Positions 17,277 through 26,074 are shown, counted from the first letter of the stretch. The stretch: DNA of 48,498 bases from Candidatus Poseidoniaceae archaeon (GCA_949373095.1 CASIBY010000013.1:1-48498), one strand, 5' to 3'. Notes: generated from the sequence alone by a model not told the origin. Numbers and translations: made by a program.

Positions 17277-18164
17277 TCATGAATCACTTTGGATAGGTGA
17301 AGGATTAATGAAACGAGTCGTCAAAATAAGAAAGACAATGATAAAAGCCGTTCCGGCAAAAACATTCTCTAAACGCAAAGAAAGCGCCAATACTCCAATA
17401 GAAAAGCTGAGCGCACAGACAATAACAAGGCCTATCAAAAGAAATGGAGCGTTAGATGGCCGTGTATCAATGAACTCATAGACATAATACCCTCCACCAC
17501 GAGTAGCCCAATATTCTGCAAAAATAAGATAAATGCTGCCGTATAGGAACCCAAACACTACCATAGCCAGTGGTAACTGAACCCAACCAAATATCATTTC
17601 AATAGAAAGAAAAATTAAGGAAAAATTGTGCATCATCTGTTCGTGTTTTAGAAACATATGATCCATTTCCATCTGCTTGTTCAACATATCAGGTAGAATC
17701 ACATAACGAACAATAATTGCTGTGAGTGCCGCTGAACTGAAAGCGATACCAAAGAAAGCACCACCGACGACGACAACCCATTCGGGGAGAGGCTGCCCCA
17801 TCCAAGAATAGAGCGATATCATCCCGTTTACGAGCATGGACGTACAAAATGCAATCAGGGTCCAAGAACTGAAGGGTACCAAACGTTCGACCCCAGTTGT
17901 CGCATGTTTCTCGAGTTGATTGGATTCACGGAACAGCGGAGTCATTTGCCCAGGCACTGGGTTCCGAACAATCCAGAACAATATGGCATGGAAGCCGAGA
18001 TATCCACAAGCCAGTCTATACAAAACCCGAAGTCCCTTTTGAACATCTGTTGAACCATAAATTAAATCAGCATCAAGAGCCAACAAACTCCGATTAAGCA
18101 AGATAAGAGAGACAAGCGACCCACAAAACATACCAGCAATGAGGAGACGCGATACGGTTGTCAT
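17277..18164 (-). CDS. Multi-pass membrane protein, function unknown
   Basis: About 295 residues with seven to eight hydrophobic helices, for example '[17 protein letters not shown]', '[20 protein letters not shown]', '[20 protein letters not shown]' and '[19 protein letters not shown]'. A helix with '[17 protein letters not shown]' followed by '[14 protein letters not shown]' faintly recalls FAR-17a/AIG1-type membrane hydrolases, which use Thr and His; this is a weak impression only. The ATG at 18164 is preferred to the upstream GTG at 18197. The gene sits inside the str group, between uS7 and EF-2, which is unusual. Confidence 0.6.
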   Translation of the reverse strand: MTTVSRLLIAGMFCGSLVSLILLNRSLLALDADLIYGSTDVQKGLRVLYRLACGYLGFHAILFWIVRNPVPGQMTPLFRESNQLEKHATTGVERLVPFSSWTLIAFCTSMLVNGMISLYSWMGQPLPEWVVVVGGAFFGIAFSSAALTAIIVRYVILPDMLNKQMEMDHMFLKHEQMMHNFSLIFLSIEMIFGWVQLPLAMVVFGFLYGSIYLIFAEYWATRGGGYYVYEFIDTRPSNAPFLLIGLVIVCALSFSIGVLALSLRLENVFAGTAFIIVFLILTTRFINPSPIQSDS

Positions 18165-18337
18165 GTCTGATGAGTCTAAATTGCCCGATTCAACCACGGA
18201 ATATCACCCTCGGAATAAGAACAATGTCGGAAATCGACCATTAAAGAATAATCTCACGAGATGGTATAGACAAGGTGGTCCTGGAGATGGATGGACTTGT
18301 TCCAAACGCCCGCAGGACGGATGGAAGCGCATCTCAA

Positions 18338-18952
18338 TCAACGAGCCGAGGCTGCGATTCGCTCGAGTTCTTCCTTCTTGCCAACGGCGTAGGAAGTTAC
18401 GTCACCAGCGGAAGCCTTGTTCAACTCGTTGATGATACAACTCTTGAGGGTACGCTTTGACTTGTGCGTACCTTGTTGAGCACCACGTGCGAGGTTTGCA
18501 AGGGCAACATCCAAACGACGGGAAGGTGATGAATCTACGGCCTTGGGTTGAGATACTGCACCGAATTTGATTCGGGTAATCTCTTCCATAGGGGCAGCAT
18601 TGCAAATAGCGTTAACAAAGACCTGAAGGGGATTGTTTCCAGATTTTTCTGAAATAGTATCGAGAGCACCTTCGAATGCTTTCATAGCACCCATTTTCTT
18701 ACCGGTGTAGTTTCCGGTTCGCATGAGTTTGTTGATGTATCGCTCAACCACTGAAAGCTTGGCTTTTCCAAACCATGCATTAGCGTGTCGTCCGCCAGTA
18801 TGAGGGACACCCACGGTTGTGAGGTTGATGTATGGGGCGAGCCCTGGATCCTTGCAAGTCACTTCTGATGCATCCCACTTACCGAAAACTTTGGTTCCGA
18901 TTCCTGCGATTGGCTTGACGACTTCTTCGACTTCTGATTCTGTATCACTCAT
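18338..18952 (-). CDS. rpsG: Small ribosomal subunit protein uS7
   Basis: Ribosomal protein uS7 (204 residues), which organises the 3' major domain of 16S rRNA at the decoding and exit sites. Typical blocks are 'PYINLTTVGVPHTGGRHANA', 'FGKAKLSVVERYINKLMR', 'NPLQVFVNAICNAAPMEE', 'SPSRRLDVALANLARGAQQG' and the C-terminal 'LERIAASAR'. The acidic N-terminal extension is archaeal. Three ATG codons in a row (18958, 18955, 18952) offer starts. The last is best spaced from the GGTGATGATG ribosome-binding sequence, which overlaps the end of uS12. Confidence 0.95.
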   Translation of the reverse strand: MSDTESEVEEVVKPIAGIGTKVFGKWDASEVTCKDPGLAPYINLTTVGVPHTGGRHANAWFGKAKLSVVERYINKLMRTGNYTGKKMGAMKAFEGALDTISEKSGNNPLQVFVNAICNAAPMEEITRIKFGAVSQPKAVDSSPSRRLDVALANLARGAQQGTHKSKRTLKSCIINELNKASAGDVTSYAVGKKEELERIAASAR

Positions 18953-18962
18953 CATCATCACC

Positions 18963-19391
18963 TCAGCGGACTGGCTTCTCCTTTCGTCCACGGACCATTT
19001 CGTCAAGGGAAACTCCGTTGACTTGAATGACCTTGTAGCGGACACCAGGAATATCTCCGTACGAACGACCCATGCGTCCGCCGATACCTTCAACCATCAC
19101 TTCATCGTGTTCATCAATGAAGTTGATTGCACCATCGCCGGGAGCGAAAGCAGTGAGTTTATTTCCGTTCTTAATCAAAGAAATTTTGACTGCCTTACGG
19201 ATACCTGAGTTAGGTTGTTTGGCTTCAATACCGACCTTCTCAATAACGATACCCTTGGCTTGAGTGGACCCAGCAAGCGGGTCATGCTTAGCTCGAGACT
19301 TGAGCATACGCTTCTTATATCGACGATCTGACCAACGGAATTTCTGTCGGTCTTTGGCCATTTTGGCACCTGCAAAGAGTCCTCTACCCAT
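18963..19391 (-). CDS. rpsL: Small ribosomal subunit protein uS12
   Basis: Archaeal/eukaryal-type uS12 (142 residues), part of the decoding centre. Diagnostic sequences are '[20 protein letters not shown]', '[21 protein letters not shown]' and '[17 protein letters not shown]', with the conserved Pro-Asn loop. The ATG at 19391 follows GGTGATGATT and agrees with the family start 'MGRGLFAG'. It is the first gene of the str group; uS7 starts 10 bases after its stop. The typical archaeal NusA and rpoA genes do not precede it; instead a UbiD gene diverges. Confidence 0.95.
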   Translation of the reverse strand: MGRGLFAGAKMAKDRQKFRWSDRRYKKRMLKSRAKHDPLAGSTQAKGIVIEKVGIEAKQPNSGIRKAVKISLIKNGNKLTAFAPGDGAINFIDEHDEVMVEGIGGRMGRSYGDIPGVRYKVIQVNGVSLDEMVRGRKEKPVR

Positions 19392-19430
19392 AATCATCAC
19401 CCATTGAGCAGTTCGCCGACTTGCCGCCCC

Positions 19431-19438
19431 TATTTAAT
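19431..19438 (-). promoter_or_regulatory. TATA box of the uS12-uS7 transcript
   Basis: On the minus strand ATTAAATA, preceded by a purine-rich GATTTG, lies about 40 bases before the uS12 ATG. This predicts a transcript start near 19406 and a short leader containing GGTGAT. It is the best-looking archaeal TATA element I found in the window. Confidence 0.5.
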
Positions 19439-19546
19439 CAAATCCCTTATTCACAACGCTTTCATGGCGGCGTCATTCGTTTTTTTACTTCTCATTCCTA
19501 TCATTTTTTGAACAACATTCAAGCGACTCCGCCCGCTGGGAGAACC

Positions 19547-20818
19547 ATGGCATTCAGAGACCATCTCGGCGCTGCTTCAATAGAAGACAAAGAAATAAGC
19601 CTTAGCCACGGCATGCTAAACCATTCCCAAGCCAGTGGTCATGCCATGACCGTGTTCACCAATATTTCCGAATGCCCCGGACATAGAGCCGCCGTGAATA
19701 TGTTGACGCGGGACCGGTTATGCCAAGCCATCGGAATTGAGCCGGAAGAGTACATTGACACACTAGGTTGGGCTATGTCAAATCCAAGTACTCCAGAAAC
19801 GGTTAGCCAGAACGAAGCCCCTTGTATGGAAAACCAACAAGAAGATGTTGACCTTGAATCGCTACCTATCCCACACCACTGGCCGGCAGACCGTGGACGT
19901 TACTCTTCAGCCAGCATCATTATCGCAGAAGATAATGGGATACGAAATGTATCCTTCCATCGTCAGTTTTTGAGAGATAAAAACCACCTCGTCGTCCGAC
20001 TTGTCCCACGCCATTTGCGTACGATGGTCATGAATGCAAGAGAAGAGGGGCGAGAAGTATCCATTGCAGTTGTCAATGGGCCCGATCCTGTTGTGTTGCT
20101 GGCTGCTGCGATGTCATTTAACGAGAATATCGACGAATTGACAATTGCAGCCACATTGCACGAAAAATTATACAACAAGCCCCTGAAATTGGTAGCCCTA
20201 CCAAATGGAATCCATGTGCCATCTGACGCTGAATATGTCATGTGGGGAAGAATTACCACCGAGGATGACGATGAAGGACCCTATGTAGACATTACAGGAA
20301 CCGTTGACGATATTCGTCAAGAACCAGTCATTGAAATTGAGGGCGTAAGCCACAGGGACAATCCTATTTTCCATGCACTGATACCTGGCGAAGCTGAACA
20401 TAAGACATTGATGGGTCTTCCAAGAGCCCCAACTATCAAGGCTGCAGTGAATAAAGTCGTTGAGTGTGTTGATGTACATATGACCGAAGGTGGATGCGGT
20501 TGGCTCGGTGCCGTGTTGAAAATTAAGAAAGTCAATGCGGACGACGCAATGAAAGCGATAGAGGCTGCCTTTGCAGGTCATAAAAGCATGAAGATTGTCA
20601 CCGTAGTGGATGAAGACATAGACATCACTGACCCCGTACGAGTGGAATGGGCAATGATGACCCGCTGGCAACCAGACAAGGATACCTTAATCCTCTCAAA
20701 TCAAAAGGGAAGCTCGCTAGACCCATCCCGCTATGAAGATGGAAACACATCAAAAATCGGATACGACGCTACTATTGATTTTGGTGTAGACCGCAAAGGT
20801 TTCATGTCCGTCCAATAA
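19547..20818 (+). CDS. UbiD-family prenyl-FMN-dependent decarboxylase (candidate anhydromevalonate phosphate decarboxylase)
   Basis: A 423-residue UbiD-family decarboxylase. These enzymes use prenylated FMN to remove CO2 from alpha,beta-unsaturated acids. Family features are 'MAFRDHLGAASI' at the start, 'DNGIRNVSFHRQFLRDKNHL' with 'VRLVPRHLRTM', then 'VNGPDPVVLLAAAMSF', the Glu-rich 'PVIEIEGVSHRDNPIFHA' and 'TEGGCGWLGAVLKIKKV' near the C-terminus. In many archaea a UbiD homologue acts as anhydromevalonate phosphate decarboxylase, supplying the isopentenyl phosphate used by IPK. With IPK nearby this role is attractive, but it is inference. ATG 19547 fits the family start; the frame is open upstream to 19421. 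It heads a tight group with the TPR and Nudix genes. Confidence 0.87.
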   Translation: MAFRDHLGAASIEDKEISLSHGMLNHSQASGHAMTVFTNISECPGHRAAVNMLTRDRLCQAIGIEPEEYIDTLGWAMSNPSTPETVSQNEAPCMENQQEDVDLESLPIPHHWPADRGRYSSASIIIAEDNGIRNVSFHRQFLRDKNHLVVRLVPRHLRTMVMNAREEGREVSIAVVNGPDPVVLLAAAMSFNENIDELTIAATLHEKLYNKPLKLVALPNGIHVPSDAEYVMWGRITTEDDDEGPYVDITGTVDDIRQEPVIEIEGVSHRDNPIFHALIPGEAEHKTLMGLPRAPTIKAAVNKVVECVDVHMTEGGCGWLGAVLKIKKVNADDAMKAIEAAFAGHKSMKIVTVVDEDIDITDPVRVEWAMMTRWQPDKDTLILSNQKGSSLDPSRYEDGNTSKIGYDATIDFGVDRKGFMSVQ

Positions 20819-20827
20819 GGTGATAAC

Positions 20828-21847
20828 ATGGTTGACAGCCAAGACTTGCTCCAACATCCAAGACGAAACCTTGGAAATCGCTACAGGTCATCTGCACAAA
20901 AGTTTGCTAATCTTGCTCTGAAGGACCCGGACCGTTCTCGGGAAAACTATGCTTGGGCAGAACAAAATGCCCGACAGGCCATTCTTCATGACTTCACGGA
21001 CGAACGAAATTGGCGTTGCCTTGCAGAACTCAAAGTTGCAAACAAAGACGGAGATGGTTTGCACGCAGTTATGGAAGATGTTTTCTCGATTTTGGGAAGA
21101 GACCCAGAACATCTTGACCAACTGAAAGGAATAGATTTTCTTGCCGTGGGAAGAGAACTCCTTGAAGCTGCATTTTCTCGTGACCCACTGGATCCCGATT
21201 CTTGGTGGTTATTGATAATTGAGAGCGAAGAAAAACCAGAAAAGGCCTCTGCGTTTTCAATCACTCTCTCCGAATTTTCTGAGCGATGTAAGCGACTTGA
21301 TTTTAGAGACCAGAGAGCCAATATCGTATTTGGGAGGAGATTGGAACGTATCCGCACTTCTGGCGATGAAAATTTATTCATTGAACTTGCCAGACATTTA
21401 CTTGCCCACAGACCCAATAATCACGAACTTTGGATGGAAATGGGAAGGCTGCACGAACGAAGGGAGGAAATCGACGATGCTTGGTCGTGCTATGACCACG
21501 TGCAACAATTACGACCACATTTGGAAGTACGCGACCAATTTCTCGCCCGGTTGAAAGAGAGCATGGATGGAAAAGATGCATCACCCTGGTCTGGACCATC
21601 GGTTACCCATCGCGATGCTTTTTTAGAGAGCATGGTCGCTCTTACAAAACGTGTTTCAACCCCAGAGGTCATCGTTAACGAAGTTGTAGAGGAAGAGGCG
21701 GTTACAGTACATCTCGATAGGGTGCGACTTGAGGCTTTGATAGATGCTGAAGACTATCAACAGGCCTTCTTTATGGCCCGGCGATTGGTTGCAAATGGTG
21801 AGGATTGGGCCGAAGATATCCTCCGAGAAATTCAACAAAAGATGTGA
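20828..21847 (+). CDS. TPR-like helical repeat protein
   Basis: A 339-residue, highly charged helical protein with degenerate tetratricopeptide pairs. The clearest are around 'NYAWAEQNARQAILHDFTDE' and 'NNHELWMEMGRLHERREEID' followed by 'DAWSCYDHVQQLRP'. No signal peptide or membrane helix. Such proteins scaffold complexes; no partner can be named. It starts 9 bases after the UbiD stop with GGTGATAAC before the ATG, and ends 6 bases before the Nudix gene, so the three are probably one operon. Confidence 0.65.
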   Translation: MVDSQDLLQHPRRNLGNRYRSSAQKFANLALKDPDRSRENYAWAEQNARQAILHDFTDERNWRCLAELKVANKDGDGLHAVMEDVFSILGRDPEHLDQLKGIDFLAVGRELLEAAFSRDPLDPDSWWLLIIESEEKPEKASAFSITLSEFSERCKRLDFRDQRANIVFGRRLERIRTSGDENLFIELARHLLAHRPNNHELWMEMGRLHERREEIDDAWSCYDHVQQLRPHLEVRDQFLARLKESMDGKDASPWSGPSVTHRDAFLESMVALTKRVSTPEVIVNEVVEEEAVTVHLDRVRLEALIDAEDYQQAFFMARRLVANGEDWAEDILREIQQKM

Positions 21848-21853
21848 GATTCA

Positions 21854-22264
21854 ATGGTTAACAACCTACCAGTTTTTGCCCTTGCTTGGGTCACCTGTGA
21901 AGGAGAATCCCTCACACCAATGGGTCAAGGCGGTAGAATCCTATTCGTAGAACATCCCTTACGTGGCTGGGAGATACCTGGCGGGCATTTGGAAGAACAT
22001 GAGCAACCGAAGGATGCCCTACTAAGGGAACTACAAGAAGAGACTGGAATGATCGGCAGGTTAGTTTCTTGGAACAAAACCTACTACCCAAAAGGATGGG
22101 TTGGTCATGTTGTTGTTCCACCGACAGAAAAAAGTTCGTGGACGGTTCGTGATGAAAAGGTTACTGCGGTCAAGTGGTGGGAAAAGACCCCCCCAGTTAT
22201 CGAATGGACTGAAGAAGAATTTGAAGACCTTGCAAACTACTTCTCCAATGCGGATTCAAAGTAA
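21854..22264 (+). CDS. Nudix hydrolase
   Basis: A 136-residue Nudix enzyme. The full Nudix box is present from G at about residue 42: 'GGHLEEHEQPKDALLREL' followed by 'QEETGM', matching GX5EX7REUXEEXGU. The substrate, a nucleoside diphosphate linked to another group, cannot be predicted. The pattern 'VTAVKWWEKTPP' near the C-terminus resembles 8-oxo-dGTP-type members only loosely. Third gene of the UbiD-TPR-Nudix group. Its end overlaps the helical-repeat gene on the other strand by 9 bases. Confidence 0.87.
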   Translation: MVNNLPVFALAWVTCEGESLTPMGQGGRILFVEHPLRGWEIPGGHLEEHEQPKDALLRELQEETGMIGRLVSWNKTYYPKGWVGHVVVPPTEKSSWTVRDEKVTAVKWWEKTPPVIEWTEEEFEDLANYFSNADSK

Positions 22265-23323
22265 CGTCAAGGTTGAAAGGCGACTTGCCCATGAAATCCT
22301 TGCTGATTCGTCGTCATCACAGCATGCTTGGGCAACAGCTGCGAGCATTGGATCATGAACCTCTTCGGGATTGGTCATCAACTGTTCAAACACCTCCATA
22401 CGATTCAGTTTGTGAGCAATCAAAAGCATGGCTCTCACATCTGGACGCTCAGGTCCGCTGTATCCCTCATCCATATGCGCAATGCACCAATCAAAGATGT
22501 CTGTAACATCGTTCATTTGTACCGCCAAAACAGGTCGTTCTTCATCAATATTAACCGGTTTGGCGGTTTCTACTTGAACACTCATTGGTAGAGCGGAATC
22601 ATCAATGTGTTCCAATGCAAGTTCAATGAACATTGAGCCACCTTCAATCGCCATATGGTGTTGGTGTGCGAGGATAGCGTGCTTGTGTGCATTCCAGGCA
22701 TGACGGCCCGCATCAAATAAATGCCCAATTGCATACCTTATCCTACTCGCACCTAATCGAGAAATGGCAATAGTTTCATGGGCATGACCGCCGGTCCTCG
22801 AAATGTCTCCGTAAACCTGCAAAGCCATGAGGTTTTCACCTTGTGCAAGATGGTAAGCGGCTTTGTTAAGCAAGGATAGATCATGGTCACGACTTGCAAG
22901 AGCTACAGATTTTAGCCGTGTTTCTGCCCAAGCTAAATCTTCATCTGCACCCTCAAGATCACCCGCCTCATAGCGAACAAGACCACGTTCCATCCTAAGA
23001 CGACCTTCTAGGGCGAGGTCACGAGTCTCAGGGTTTCTTGTGATTACTAAGGCTGTTTCAATTGGTTCAAGAAGATGAGTATCTCCAAGCCACCTTCGGC
23101 GAACCAATCCTAAAACCGACCGTTCGGCAGTACTCAGGAGTGAATCCATTGTTTCCAACAATTCAGGGGCGTCCAAGAAAAGAGCGGCCTCTGCAAGTGG
23201 TAGCCATGATGAGAATTCCATCTCATTCTTCCAGAGTTCCAAGGTGTTGCTATTAACAGGCCCTTCAGACCTCCACTTGGATACGAAATGACCTGGCCCC
23301 TGCGGTGTTTCAATAATAGTCAT
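22256..23323 (-). CDS. TPR-like helical repeat protein, distal gene of exosome superoperon
   Basis: About 355 residues, nearly all helical with TPR-like pairs, e.g. 'ALEGRLRMERGLVRYEAGDL' and 'AAYHLAQGENLMALQVYGDI'. A short acidic, non-repeat segment separates the front from the last ~100 residues. No known family. The ATG at 23323 is preferred to the GTG at 23332 because AAGGAG lies 8 bases upstream, overlapping the DHH gene stop. Position at the end of the exosome/proteasome operon suggests a role linked to RNA or protein turnover, but this is only context. Confidence 0.62.
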   Translation of the reverse strand: MTIIETPQGPGHFVSKWRSEGPVNSNTLELWKNEMEFSSWLPLAEAALFLDAPELLETMDSLLSTAERSVLGLVRRRWLGDTHLLEPIETALVITRNPETRDLALEGRLRMERGLVRYEAGDLEGADEDLAWAETRLKSVALASRDHDLSLLNKAAYHLAQGENLMALQVYGDISRTGGHAHETIAISRLGASRIRYAIGHLFDAGRHAWNAHKHAILAHQHHMAIEGGSMFIELALEHIDDSALPMSVQVETAKPVNIDEERPVLAVQMNDVTDIFDWCIAHMDEGYSGPERPDVRAMLLIAHKLNRMEVFEQLMTNPEEVHDPMLAAVAQACCDDDESARISWASRLSTLTLL

Positions 23324-23328
23324 AATGT

Positions 23329-24330
23329 TCACTCCTTACGTTTCGTCCGGGCCACTGCATCAATAAAAGCTGATTCAGCAGCAACTGGTTCTACTGCACC
23401 TGTCCAGCCTGCAGCACCATCATGCCCACCACCATCTCCACCGATATTACTTGCTACTTCTGCCATAATTTTACCGAGGTGCAAGCCGTGATTGACGCTG
23501 GACCGAGGTGCCCTAACTGTGAGACGAGTTAGTCCGTCCCTTTGTCGCGTGACCACTACTGCGTCAGCACCTATGGAGGAAAGAAGCGATGCAACCTTAC
23601 CCTCAAGTGTCCCACACCGTGTTCGAACAAGAGACCATGGACCTGCTTCAGTTAATTCAGCCCGATTCATACCACGAAGAATTGCACCTCGTTCACTTGG
23701 AGAAATAGTTTCCTCTTCTATGAATTGAATAAAGGTTTGATAGTCCATATTACTATGTCGAATCAAGTTTCCTGCGGTAGAAAATGAACCATGGTTCGCA
23801 TGGCGGAAGCGTCCAGTATCAGTGATGAGTCCTGCGAGTAAAAATTCACATACTTGAGGCGTGAGAGTCGCTTTTGAATATTTGAATAAGTATTCAGCAA
23901 CTAACTCTGTTGTAGCCTTCACTTCCCAACGCAAACTAATATCATTCTCACCTAGGTCCCACTCGTTTGTTGCATGATGATCCAATATGCACTTCGGGAC
24001 ATCGGGTAGTGAGAGGCCCGTTTGGCTTTCAGCAGATGCATCAACGACAATGAGACCTGCGAGGTCTGCTGGCCAGGCACGATGATTTGGATTCAATTTC
24101 CGAAATGGAGCATGATGGTGTTCGACCATTCGTTTTGCGACCCTACCCAGATGCAGGCCACAAGCCATGAGGTGGGGGTGAGAAGAGGCAAGAGCAACTG
24201 CTGAACCAACCGTATCCATGTCACCATTTTTACCGGTAATTACTGCAACTGGACCAAGATCAACTGCCCTCATGAGCCATGCATGAAAGGTATTGAGGTC
24301 CTCAACACGTCCCTCATCAGATAAACTCAT
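23329..24330 (-). CDS. DHH/DHHA1 family phosphoesterase
   Basis: A 333-residue DHH-superfamily phosphoesterase, the group of RecJ, NrnA and GdpP catalytic domains. Metal-binding motifs are 'VVDASAES' and 'CILDHHATNEWD' (the DHH motif). The DHHA1 C-terminal signature is 'IGGDGGGHDGAAGWTG'. 'LLAGLITDTGRFRHANH' is also typical. Likely a nanoRNase or single-strand exonuclease finishing RNA products, which fits its place in the exosome superoperon. A 4-base overlap (ATGA) couples it to prefoldin beta upstream. Confidence 0.86.
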   Translation of the reverse strand: MSLSDEGRVEDLNTFHAWLMRAVDLGPVAVITGKNGDMDTVGSAVALASSHPHLMACGLHLGRVAKRMVEHHHAPFRKLNPNHRAWPADLAGLIVVDASAESQTGLSLPDVPKCILDHHATNEWDLGENDISLRWEVKATTELVAEYLFKYSKATLTPQVCEFLLAGLITDTGRFRHANHGSFSTAGNLIRHSNMDYQTFIQFIEEETISPSERGAILRGMNRAELTEAGPWSLVRTRCGTLEGKVASLLSSIGADAVVVTRQRDGLTRLTVRAPRSSVNHGLHLGKIMAEVASNIGGDGGGHDGAAGWTGAVEPVAAESAFIDAVARTKRKE

Positions 24331-24644
24331 TCTTGGGCCCCTTGAAGAGATTTCTTGAGTTCATCATAGGTTTGGACCAATTGAAGTTCACGTTCTGTGA
24401 ATCGCTCCAAATGAATATTCAATGCAGAAAGTGTTTCTCGTAATTCCGAGAGAAGGAGTTCCCTGTCGGCAACTTCAACCAAGACGCCACCGAGTTGTCG
24501 ATGGAGCGCAAGATGAGGGGGCTGATTTTGAACGGCGGTAATTGTTCCTTCAAGTTCTTGAACTTGGGCACGAACACCACTGACTTGTTGACGGGCAGCT
24601 TGGACTTCTCCCACTACCAATTGAAGTTGTTCTAGATTCTCCAT
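24327..24644 (-). CDS. Prefoldin beta subunit
   Basis: A 105-residue coiled-coil hairpin protein. Two long helices flank a beta-hairpin region ('PPHLALHRQLGGVLVEVADRE'), the pattern of archaeal prefoldin beta ('VYK.VG..L..V.K.E'). It forms the hexameric holdase that hands unfolded proteins to the thermosome. ATG 24644 is chosen because AGGTGAGAG lies just upstream and the family starts at about this point. It lies in the standard archaeal order between Pcc1 and the DHH gene. Confidence 0.86.
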   Translation of the reverse strand: MENLEQLQLVVGEVQAARQQVSGVRAQVQELEGTITAVQNQPPHLALHRQLGGVLVEVADRELLLSELRETLSALNIHLERFTERELQLVQTYDELKKSLQGAQE

Positions 24645-24676
24645 GCTCTCACCTGTTTGTTGGACCGTGCGATGGT

Positions 24677-24901
24677 TCAAGAATGCTTTGCGAAGACCTT
24701 CAACACTTCATCGGTTGCAATCAGACCCCTCATCCTTGTATTCCACATAGCACGAAGGTCTTTGCATTTTGATTCTATGAGTTTAAATTCAAATGAATCC
24801 GAATTAATCCAAGTCGTTTCACAATCCGTGGTAAGCGCTGCACATAGTGACTGAGTGTCAAGGTTAGACCTTGAGCAGACGCTTAATGAGAGGTGCCACA
24901 T
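24677..24901 (-). CDS. KEOPS complex subunit Pcc1-like
   Basis: A 74-residue protein with the Pcc1 (CTAG/Pcc1 family) ending: 'CKDLRAMWNTRMRGLIATDE' matches the family 'LRA..N..LR.i..a.eV' helix. Two beta strands precede it. KEOPS makes the t6A modification of ANN-decoding tRNAs, and Pcc1 is its dimerising subunit. The identification relies partly on its place between eL43 and prefoldin beta, where archaea often encode Pcc1. It is short for the family. Confidence 0.68.
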   Translation of the reverse strand: MWHLSLSVCSRSNLDTQSLCAALTTDCETTWINSDSFEFKLIESKCKDLRAMWNTRMRGLIATDEVLKVFAKHS

Positions 24902-24922
24902 TTCGACACCATCAACTGATGC

Positions 24923-25288
24923 TCACTCTTCTTCTTCGTTGGCGTGCATGCCTTCTGCGAGCTCTCGCTCGTAGTTCATTGCAGCTTCCTGTGCGATGAA
25001 GGCCATGTCAGCAGTGGTTGCACCGTCAACGGACCGTCGTAGAATTCTGTTGTTGGCTTCGGATGCACGAGTGAACGGCTCCCATGCGCCACCGGCGAAG
25101 GTATGATCGCACTTCTTGCAGACCCAAATACCAACAGATTGGCGCTCAACCTTCTGATATTGACAAACAGGACATGTGTATTTACGGGAACGCTTGGCCA
25201 TTGCTGAACCTGCGTTTCGTCGTACTGAGACACCATATCGTGCACCAAATCGTGCTGTTGCTCCGGCTTTCTGTGTTCGCTTTGCCAA
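24923..25288 (-). CDS. rpl37ae: Large ribosomal subunit protein eL43 (L37Ae)
   Basis: A 121-residue eL43 with the conserved start 'MAKRTQKAGATARFGARYGV' and a zinc ribbon (CPVC ... CKKC at about residues 39-60). The C-terminal part has an unusually long acidic tail ending in a run of Glu. The start codon is TTG at 25288, directly after the Rrp42 stop. The next in-frame ATG (residue 30) would remove the conserved N-terminus, so TTG is accepted. Translation probably depends on ribosomes finishing Rrp42. Confidence 0.92.
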   Translation of the reverse strand: MAKRTQKAGATARFGARYGVSVRRNAGSAMAKRSRKYTCPVCQYQKVERQSVGIWVCKKCDHTFAGGAWEPFTRASEANNRILRRSVDGATTADMAFIAQEAAMNYERELAEGMHANEEEE

Positions 25289-26074
25289 TCAGTTCCCCTC
25301 CTCTTTTGCTACGAGTTTTCGAAGTACAACACAGTGCTTCTGAGCCTCATCGAATATCTCAGCAAACTCAGCGGGAGTGAATACCCCTTTTAGCCCCTTC
25401 TGTAATGAGTGGAGGTGACCCTTATCTCCGAGAGTAATGTGAATGCGCTCGTCGCCTCCTAATTCCTCTTCCTCTGATGCGTCGTAAACAAATCGACCTC
25501 CAGCGCGGGTAAAAGACGCCATAATTGGAGTACTGCTCACTTGCAGTTTGTGATCTTCACCGACATCAAAACGTTCTGCAGGAACGACCGCAGTGCGCAA
25601 AGCAGCGATAGCAGCTAGGCCGCAAGCATCGAAGATGTTACCTTGGTCGGAAAGGACGTGAATGTCAATCATGACACCCCAAACTTTCTCACCGGGTACA
25701 ATGCACAGACTTTCCATGTCAATACATCCGGATTCACGGATTCCACGGTCAACAACACGGCTGAGCTCGATGGATTGAGGCGATGGTGGACCTGGTTCGT
25801 ACTTTCGTCCAGCCACAGGTCGGAGTTCAGCTCCACACATGAGGGAACCCTGTGTTGGTCGGTCTGGCCAAGGAGTGCGAAGTTCAAACTTGACTCCTGC
25901 GTAAACGATGGTTCCACCCATGGTTACCTTTGCCGATCCTTCTGCGTTGTAGAGGCAATCGGTTTCTAGTGTAATTTCACGAGGTTCCCAACGACCACGG
26001 CCATCGAGACGGGAATCTTCTTCTGCAAGGCGAGCAAGTTCCTGTCGTAGCAAACTAGGGACGAGTTCAGGCAT
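25289..26074 (-). CDS. rrp42: Exosome complex component Rrp42
   Basis: RNase PH-fold subunit of the archaeal exosome, 261 residues, catalytically silent partner of Rrp41 in the hexameric ring. Seen are 'EEDSRLDGRGRWEPREITLE', 'GSAKVTMGGTIVYAGVKFEL', 'SIELSRVVDRGIRESGCIDM', 'VWGVMIDIHVLSDQGNIFDA' and 'HITLGDKGHLHSLQKGLKGV'. Its ATG overlaps the Rrp41 stop by one base (TGATG) and has an excellent AAGGAGGTGA upstream. Confidence 0.95.
   Translation of the reverse strand: MPELVPSLLRQELARLAEEDSRLDGRGRWEPREITLETDCLYNAEGSAKVTMGGTIVYAGVKFELRTPWPDRPTQGSLMCGAELRPVAGRKYEPGPPSPQSIELSRVVDRGIRESGCIDMESLCIVPGEKVWGVMIDIHVLSDQGNIFDACGLAAIAALRTAVVPAERFDVGEDHKLQVSSTPIMASFTRAGGRFVYDASEEEELGGDERIHITLGDKGHLHSLQKGLKGVFTPAEFAEIFDEAQKHCVVLRKLVAKEEGN

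Noticed and set aside
18198-18337. Possible tRNA or small RNA in gaps (also 6246-6359, 7386-7519, 10592-10707, 46340-46455)
   Set aside because: No cloverleaf, T-loop GTTCRA with paired stem, or CCA-like end was found in any gap.
18139-18432. Plus-strand 97-codon frame between the membrane protein and uS7
   Set aside because: Overlaps the end of uS7 and has no conserved features; the 140-base gap holds nothing else I can support.
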